This document shows positions 7,257 through 10,940 of a stretch of DNA of 10,940 nt, in pieces. A model generated the notes under the pieces. The model saw only the letters and a list, made by a program, of their open reading frames with translations, did not search any database and was not told the origin of the DNA. A program made the position numbers and the translations under genes. The stretch is from Treponema sp. UBA3662 (GTDB lineage Bacteria; Spirochaetota; Spirochaetia; Treponematales; Treponemataceae): the NCBI GenBank assembly GCA_002373205.1, contig DFJV01000034.1, forward strand, positions 32,926-43,865, written 5' to 3'. Numbering within the stretch: the stretch's first letter is position 1; each line of letters opens with the position of its first letter.

Positions 7257-8285
7257 TCACATCTTAAACATTAACGACTCAAATTCTCTGTCAGCTTTAA
7301 ACTCCTCAAGAATCAAATGAGCATCTCCAGAAGAAAGCTGTCTACTTTTTAAAATCTTATATCTACAAAATTTATAAGCATTGAACGTATTTATTGCATT
7401 TTCATTGTCTCCATTCAGCAAGTAATAAAAGCATAGATACTTATTAAATTTTTCAAGAACATAAAAATCATTGCAATCTAAAATATACACATCATTAATC
7501 ATTTCTACACAAAACTGCCTTAAAACTTCCTTGCACTTCTCCGCATCACCAAGACTATAAAAGAGCAATTTTGAATAAAAAAACTTTCTTACAACATCAT
7601 CAAAATCAATATTGCCATGCAGACAACTTTCTATTATTTTTTTGCACAATTCTTTTTCTGAACTCTGGCAAAAAAGAATGTCAACAATCAAGAGCTTTTC
7701 ATAAAGTCCCAGACTATCCGCACCAAAAAGTCTCTTTATATAATCTTCTGAAACTTTTTTTTCTGAATATAGTTTGCAAAACTCTTCTAAATAAGCAGAT
7801 TCGTTTATTGAATATTTTGATTCAAAATCATCGTAGTCAAATTCTCCTAGTTTACAAAGAAGCAAAGCAAGCCATAAATTTACTTTTTTGTTATCCAGGG
7901 GTTCATTCTTTTTACAAAGCTGACTCGCCTTAGAAAAGTTTTCCCTTGCTTTTTCGTATTCTGCTATATCAAAATACATTTTGCCTATATTCAAGTAATA
8001 ATCAGGGACGTCCTTTGAAAAGGTAATAGCAATATCTAAATTCTCTATAGCTTCGCGTGTATATCTCTTTGATTTTTCATATAGCGAAAGACTATAAAAG
8101 TAATAATACCAATCTGTTTTTTGGCTACGCTTTATTTTACTGTTTTCTAGCAAATCAATAACCTTTTCAAATTTTTTCTGTTCAAATAAACTCTTTGCCT
8201 CATAAAACTCAGAAGGATAGGTTATCTTTATTTTACAACCAACAAAAAGAAACAGAAAAATACTTAGGCATTTTAAAAATCTCAT
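7257..8285 (-). CDS. TPR-repeat lipoprotein, 342 residues
   Basis: A signal peptide with FVGC (cysteine 17) suggests a lipid-anchored extracytoplasmic protein. From about residue 27 to 130 there are at least three helical-pair repeats of TPR type; the clearest is PDYYLNIGKMYFDIAEYEKA and following residues (94-127), with the usual spacing of Tyr, Gly, Ala and small residues. The remaining 200 residues are also helical and probably form further degenerate repeats (SKLLFYSLGDAEKCKEVL; LCFYYLLNGDNENAINTF). TPR scaffolds bind other proteins, so it may hold other products of this operon together; that is inference. The protein is unusually rich in cysteine and tyrosine. The start has AGAGGA about 11 bases upstream and a nearer TAGGA. 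Neighbours are 34 bases away on both sides. Confidence 0.88.
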   Translation of the reverse strand: MRFLKCLSIFLFLFVGCKIKITYPSEFYEAKSLFEQKKFEKVIDLLENSKIKRSQKTDWYYYFYSLSLYEKSKRYTREAIENLDIAITFSKDVPDYYLNIGKMYFDIAEYEKARENFSKASQLCKKNEPLDNKKVNLWLALLLCKLGEFDYDDFESKYSINESAYLEEFCKLYSEKKVSEDYIKRLFGADSLGLYEKLLIVDILFCQSSEKELCKKIIESCLHGNIDFDDVVRKFFYSKLLFYSLGDAEKCKEVLRQFCVEMINDVYILDCNDFYVLEKFNKYLCFYYLLNGDNENAINTFNAYKFCRYKILKSRQLSSGDAHLILEEFKADREFESLMFKM

Positions 8286-8319
8286 ATTCCTAACTTTCCT
8301 CTTTTCATAAAATTTTTGC

Positions 8320-8712
8320 CTATTCTTTTGAACTGGGGATTTCAGTTTTCATATATAAAATTTTAAAAATTTCTATACACAAAACATACAATACGGATAC
8401 AATCATATTTATATAATAATGTGGCATACTGTTTTTTAGCATATATGCAAACGAATATCCAAACGAAAAAACATAGAAGAAGCAAATCAGAGTTAGTTCT
8501 ATTTCTACTATTATCTTTTTCTTCTTCTTTACAAGGCAAGAAAGTATACAATAATTTTCAAATATTACAAAAACTATCACCAATACAAAGGCTAGCCTAA
8601 AGTTGGAATTTTTAAAAATGAACACAGTCAAGCATATTAAATAAATAGAGCGTACAATAGTAAAAAAGGCTATCATAATCATGACAGTTTGCGATTTTAT
8701 AAATTTATTCAT
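8320..8712 (-). CDS. Small integral membrane protein, four predicted segments
   Basis: A 130-residue protein with four hydrophobic segments at roughly 9-28, 35-55, 68-90 and 97-118. A strongly basic cytoplasmic loop (KKKKK) lies between the second and third segments, which puts both ends inside by the positive-inside rule. Unknown family. I choose ATG 8712 (MNKFIKSQ) because AAGGA lies eight bases before it; the in-frame ATG at 8721 sits directly against AAGG with no spacing and is unlikely to be used. Several genes of this operon begin MNK. A 17-codon ORF ends across this start in ATGAATAA, suggesting translational coupling. It lies between the secreted-protein gene and the TPR lipoprotein gene. 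Confidence 0.8.
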   Translation of the reverse strand: MNKFIKSQTVMIMIAFFTIVRSIYLICLTVFIFKNSNFRLAFVLVIVFVIFENYCILSCLVKKKKKIIVEIELTLICFFYVFSFGYSFAYMLKNSMPHYYINMIVSVLYVLCIEIFKILYMKTEIPSSKE

Positions 8713-8758
8713 TTGAACCATCCTTTTTATAATTACTCAATTGCTCAATTGTCCACAT
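8705..8758 (-). CDS. Possible 17-residue small protein or leader peptide
   Basis: ATG 8758 has AAGGA six bases upstream and encodes MWTIEQLSNYKKDGSNE before TAA at 8705. It fills the gap after the secreted-protein gene, starting 15 bases after that gene's stop. Its end overlaps the start of the membrane-protein gene in the string ATGAATAA, the same eight-base overlap used by the next gene pair upstream in this operon. The peptide is hydrophilic and no family can be assigned. It may be a coupling device only, or the remnant of a longer gene. Good ribosome binding site and overlap are seen; expression is inferred. Confidence 0.4.
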   Translation of the reverse strand: MWTIEQLSNYKKDGSNE

Positions 8759-8773
8759 TCTGCATCCTTTTTA

Positions 8774-9238
8774 TTATTTCAAAATCCACCCACCGAGATA
8801 TTTTCGTTCATTTACCAGGGGATATATATTTAATAATACATTTTCTCCCTCTTTTAATGTAACATATTTATATTCCGATTCCCACTGTTTATTAGTATCA
8901 AGATAATTATTTTGTTTTTCCATTGGAGTAATGCATTTTAATCTATACTTGCCCGGATCAACAGCTAAAGTAATTCTTTCACCACCGCATAAAGAAATAT
9001 CACTTCGATTATATTTTTCTTTATCATCTAATATCTCAAAATCTGACACAATACAATGTGAACAAAGTGTGTAATTATTGTTTTCTCTTTTTTCAATAAC
9101 AATAAGCGACTCTATAACATTCATGTACCCATTATTTTCATTTCGATTTATTACAATTTTACAAGTATTATATGTTTTGGCAAACAACACCATATTTATA
9201 CTGATAAATGCACAAATCAAATACAGAACTTTTTTCAT
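8774..9238 (-). CDS. Putative secreted protein, 154 residues
   Basis: Unknown family. A signal peptide (MKKVLYLICAFISINMVLFA) probably ends at the FA-K junction, a signal peptidase I type site, so the product would be periplasmic or outer-membrane associated. The mature protein is beta-rich with cysteines in TC, LCSHC, LCGG and LKC, which may form disulfides. The stretch ITLAVDPGKYRLKCITP and the later TLKEGENVLLNIYPL look like a small beta-sandwich of the PEGA or carboxypeptidase-regulatory-like kind, but this is weak. The start is ATG 9238 with GGAG nine bases upstream; an in-frame TTG at 9265 would add nine residues before the signal. It follows a 68-base gap after the preceding lipoprotein gene. 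Confidence 0.78.
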   Translation of the reverse strand: MKKVLYLICAFISINMVLFAKTYNTCKIVINRNENNGYMNVIESLIVIEKRENNNYTLCSHCIVSDFEILDDKEKYNRSDISLCGGERITLAVDPGKYRLKCITPMEKQNNYLDTNKQWESEYKYVTLKEGENVLLNIYPLVNERKYLGGWILK

Positions 9239-9306
9239 AACTTTACTCTCCATTCTAAAACTCAAATACCTCGTTTCTCAATTTTTCCAGGCTTCCCCAT
9301 CAAATG

Positions 9307-9705
9307 CTATAAACCACGCTTGTCGTCTTTCTTTCGTTCCTCAGAAAGTATAAACAATATAAATTTATCTCGCAGTTCATTAAGTATATCACAAGCTAAC
9401 ACTTGTTTGTCATCAGAGCTATATACCCAAAAAGAATTTTGTATTATATACTCTTTTTTTTGATTTTCATTATAAAGAATCAGTCTATATGTACCTTCAG
9501 GAATCGTAGCTTTCACAATTTCATCATCTAGGGCAGGTCTCGCGCTCTCCAGTTTCTTCATTATTGTTATTATAGGTTTACCAGTATAACAAAGTATTTG
9601 ATTATTTTTGTGATTCAAAATTATTTCCATTTTTGTTTCACTTGCACAACAAGCAAGATGAGAGAAAACTAGAAAAATTATTAATATATAATTCTTTTTA
9701 TTCAT
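9307..9705 (-). CDS. Putative small lipoprotein, 132 residues
   Basis: The N-terminus MNKKNYILIIFLVFSHLACC has a hydrophobic stretch and a lipobox-like LACC; cysteine 19 or 20 would be the anchor. Unknown family. The middle has IPEGTYRLILYN, resembling DPGKYRLK in the neighbouring secreted protein; both may share a small beta fold that displays or binds something at the surface. The C-terminus is charged (SEERKKDDKRGL). The ribosome binding site AAGGAG lies seven bases before the ATG, inside the last codons of the preceding membrane-protein gene. The two genes overlap by eight bases in ATGAATAA, so they are surely co-transcribed and probably translationally coupled. Confidence 0.8.
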   Translation of the reverse strand: MNKKNYILIIFLVFSHLACCASETKMEIILNHKNNQILCYTGKPIITIMKKLESARPALDDEIVKATIPEGTYRLILYNENQKKEYIIQNSFWVYSSDDKQVLACDILNELRDKFILFILSEERKKDDKRGL

Positions 9706-10195
9706 ATACCGGCTCCTTTTGTATATCTCTCAATATTTCAAGCTCTTCTTGTTTACGTTCATAAAAATAGAAAAAATTTATTTCTACAAATACAAGAATA
9801 TATAAAATAAACCATATCAAAAGAATAAAATTGCCACGAAGTATTGTTTTTAATATAGAGCCACTTTCTATAGCAAGTAAAGAAATAAATTGAAAAAAAA
9901 CTGTTGCATTCCCAATAATCAAATCGAATTTTGAAAATTTTCTTATCACTACTAAATTACTAACAAAAAATAAGATAAAAATTGACGGCGAGATTTCAAT
10001 GCATATATTATCATCTGGCTGAGAACCAGGAAGATCATTTACATATTCGTCCAGAACGGAATCAACAAGTCCTTTTGTTCTAGAAAAAGCTCTTCCGCAT
10101 ATTATTAAAAATAATATTGATAGAATAAGCATTATTCTCATAGCAATTCTAATTTTATGACCTTGCAAAATTTTCTTTAAACTATTCTTATTCAT
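9698..10195 (-). CDS. Small integral membrane protein, about four segments
   Basis: A 165-residue protein with hydrophobic segments at about 17-34, 71-86, 92-110 and 119-143. An acidic extracytoplasmic loop with Pro and Asp lies between the first and second, and an acidic cytoplasmic tail (ERKQEELEILRDIQKE) ends it. Unknown family. ATG 10195 (MNKNSLKK) is chosen; AGG lies about eight bases before it, and an in-frame GTG sits directly upstream at 10198. It starts five bases after the stop of the broken signal-peptide gene and overlaps the next lipoprotein gene by eight bases. In size and topology it resembles the two other small membrane proteins of the operon, but I cannot show that they are related. 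Confidence 0.8.
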   Translation of the reverse strand: MNKNSLKKILQGHKIRIAMRIMLILSILFLIICGRAFSRTKGLVDSVLDEYVNDLPGSQPDDNICIEISPSIFILFFVSNLVVIRKFSKFDLIIGNATVFFQFISLLAIESGSILKTILRGNFILLIWFILYILVFVEINFFYFYERKQEELEILRDIQKEPVYE

Positions 10196-10200
10196 CACAA

Positions 10201-10423
10201 TTACCTATTAGATAAAAATGCCTTTTCCTTATTTCCAACATTACATATTTTCCCTGATTCACATAATGTCACCTGGACATAGATGCATTCATCCACTTTA
10301 TATTCCGCCTCAACATACAAATTCATTGTCATTTCATTAAATTCATTTTTTTATGACTACCGTATTTTCTGAGAATGCAGTAAATGTAACTAGCAGAAAC
10401 ATTAACAAACAAAACTTTTTCAT
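10201..10423 (-). pseudogene. Small exported-protein gene with an extra A in a homopolymer
   Basis: ATG 10423 encodes a clear signal peptide (MKKFCLLMFLLVTFTAFS) and stops after 26 codons at TGA 10343-10345, directly after a run of seven As (10346-10352). A second frame continues from there to TAA at 10201-10203 and encodes about 45 more residues, including VEAEYKVDECIYVQVTLC and ESGKICNVG. With six As in place of seven, the two join as VVIKNEFNEM and give a 73-residue secreted protein with two or three cysteines. The total length (223 bases) is one more than a multiple of three, as expected for a single insertion. The end lies five bases before the next gene's start. It would be the first gene of the AT-rich operon. 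Unknown family. Sequencing error, decay or slippage switching are all possible. Confidence 0.6.
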
Positions 10424-10502
10424 TTTCCTATCCATCAATTCCAAAGGCAAAACCTTTTTCTTCTCCACAGTTGTTTTACAGGCTTATCCACCCAACCTCT
10501 AT

Positions 10503-10511
10503 CTTATAGCA
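10503..10511 (-). promoter_or_regulatory. Candidate extended -10 promoter of the AT-rich operon
   Basis: On the minus strand TGCTATAAG (TATAAG at 10503-10508 with TG one base upstream) matches an extended -10 element, about 80 bases before the first gene. I see no good -35 box at 16-18 bases, as is usual for extended -10 promoters. The rest of the 249-base divergent gap (10424-10672) is AT-rich and shows no other clear signal apart from the palindrome before the plus-strand gene. Confidence 0.35.
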
Positions 10512-10642
10512 TAAACAGAATTATAAAAATGTGTCTAGTGAGATTTAGGCAATACATTCATTTCTTGCAAATAGAATCTATATCATTTTTGGCAAGATTT
10601 TTCAACTTTTTTTACGCATTTATGTCCAATCCTGACTTTTAG

Positions 10643-10663
10643 CCTCTATATATTATATAGAGG
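10643..10663 (+). promoter_or_regulatory. Perfect palindrome covering the ribosome binding site
   Basis: CCTCTATATA (10643-10652), a central T, and TATATAGAGG (10654-10663) form a perfect 21-base palindrome. Its right arm contains AGAGG, the Shine-Dalgarno sequence of the plus-strand gene that starts at 10673 after a run of As. In RNA the anti-Shine-Dalgarno CCTCT would pair with it and hide it. As DNA it could instead be an operator for a dimeric repressor, or the end of a mobile element. Confidence 0.7.
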
Positions 10664-10672
10664 TAAAAAAAA

Positions 10673-10940
10673 ATGAGATTTATAAACAGAAAGTACAAAG
10701 ATTCAGTCTTCACAGACTTGTTCGGAAGTGACCGCGACGGAAAGAAAAACTTCCTTGACCTTTACAATGCCCTCTCCGGCAGCGACTACAAGCTGGAGGA
10801 CGTGACCATGGAGCGCAAGGTAATAGAGCAGTCACTCTACAAGACCTACAACAACGACGTAAGCTGGATAATTGACGGAAGGCTTGTGGTTCTTGTGGAG
10901 CACCAGTCCACGGTAAACAACAACATGCCATTCAGATGCC
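10673..10940 (+). CDS. Rpn / PD-(D/E)XK nuclease-family putative transposase, N-terminal part
   Basis: An open frame from ATG 10673 runs off the window after 89 codons. The start MRFINRKYKDSVFTDLFGS, the segment FLDLYNALSGSDY and especially NDVSWIIDGRLVVLVEHQST with NNNMPFR are the hallmarks of the Rpn recombination-promoting nuclease / PDDEXK-type putative transposase family, which cuts DNA. The conserved Asp (in NDVSW) and Glu (in VEHQ) fit the PD-(D/E)XK core, with Gln where many nucleases have Lys, as is common in this family. The full protein is normally around 300 residues. Codon use is GC-richer than in the AT-rich operon beside it and resembles the chaperone genes. It is transcribed away from that operon. 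Its ribosome binding site, GAGG nine bases upstream, lies in a palindrome. Family assignment is by recognition, not search. Confidence 0.82.
   Translation, partial: MRFINRKYKDSVFTDLFGSDRDGKKNFLDLYNALSGSDYKLEDVTMERKVIEQSLYKTYNNDVSWIIDGRLVVLVEHQSTVNNNMPFRC

Noticed and set aside
7571..7933. Plus-strand open frame of 120 codons opposite the TPR lipoprotein gene.
   Set aside because: The minus-strand protein has a lipobox and TPR repeats; the reverse frame shows nothing recognisable.
9262..9297. Twelve-codon minus-strand ORF (MGKPGKIEKRGI) after the lipoprotein gene ending at 9307.
   Set aside because: No Shine-Dalgarno sequence precedes it and it does not reach the next start codon; position is approximate.
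10710..10931. Minus-strand open frame opposite the Rpn-family gene.
   Set aside because: The plus-strand frame carries clear family motifs; the reverse frame is Arg/Cys/Pro-rich shadow sequence.

Overview
The window reads as chromosomal DNA of a spirochaete, most likely a Treponema-type organism. This is inferred from the look of the GrpE/DnaK/DnaJ proteins, the many small putative lipoproteins with loose lipoboxes, and an Rpn-family gene at the edge; no comparison was run. Three compositional zones are visible. The left part (1-4277) and the right edge (from 10673) use mixed, fairly GC-rich codons. The middle (4665-10423) is strongly AT-rich with A/T-ending codons.

Left part, all on the minus strand: grpE, dnaK and dnaJ, the Hsp70 chaperone machine. 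grpE and dnaK are 84 bases apart and probably co-transcribed from a promoter just upstream of grpE. dnaK is followed by a strong intrinsic terminator. dnaJ has its own candidate promoter, so it is probably a separate unit. No hrcA gene lies next to grpE and no CIRCE operator is visible. The dnaK-dnaJ gap holds a GC-rich, hairpin-dense block that resembles part of a second block between grpE and the AT-rich region (about 4380-4620). Both look like intergenic repeats, not genes. The second block contains two perfect back-to-back hairpins.

Middle part, all on the minus strand: about ten small genes in head-to-tail order with short gaps or overlaps, transcribed from about 10500 down to 4665. Nearly all products are exported or membrane-bound: several putative lipoproteins (one with TPR repeats), a secreted protein, and three small proteins with about four membrane segments each. 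I recognise none as a named family beyond the TPR. The first and last genes of the run are each broken by a one-base indel in a homopolymer; restoring one base gives an uninterrupted protein in both. A 17-codon ORF with a good ribosome binding site overlaps the start of one membrane-protein gene. The set looks like one envelope-associated operon of unknown function.

Right edge: a divergent plus-strand gene starts at 10673 and runs off the window. It matches the N-terminal part of Rpn / PD-(D/E)XK nuclease-family putative transposases. Its Shine-Dalgarno sequence lies inside a perfect 21-base palindrome. No tRNA, rRNA, CRISPR array or recognisable insertion sequence is present.
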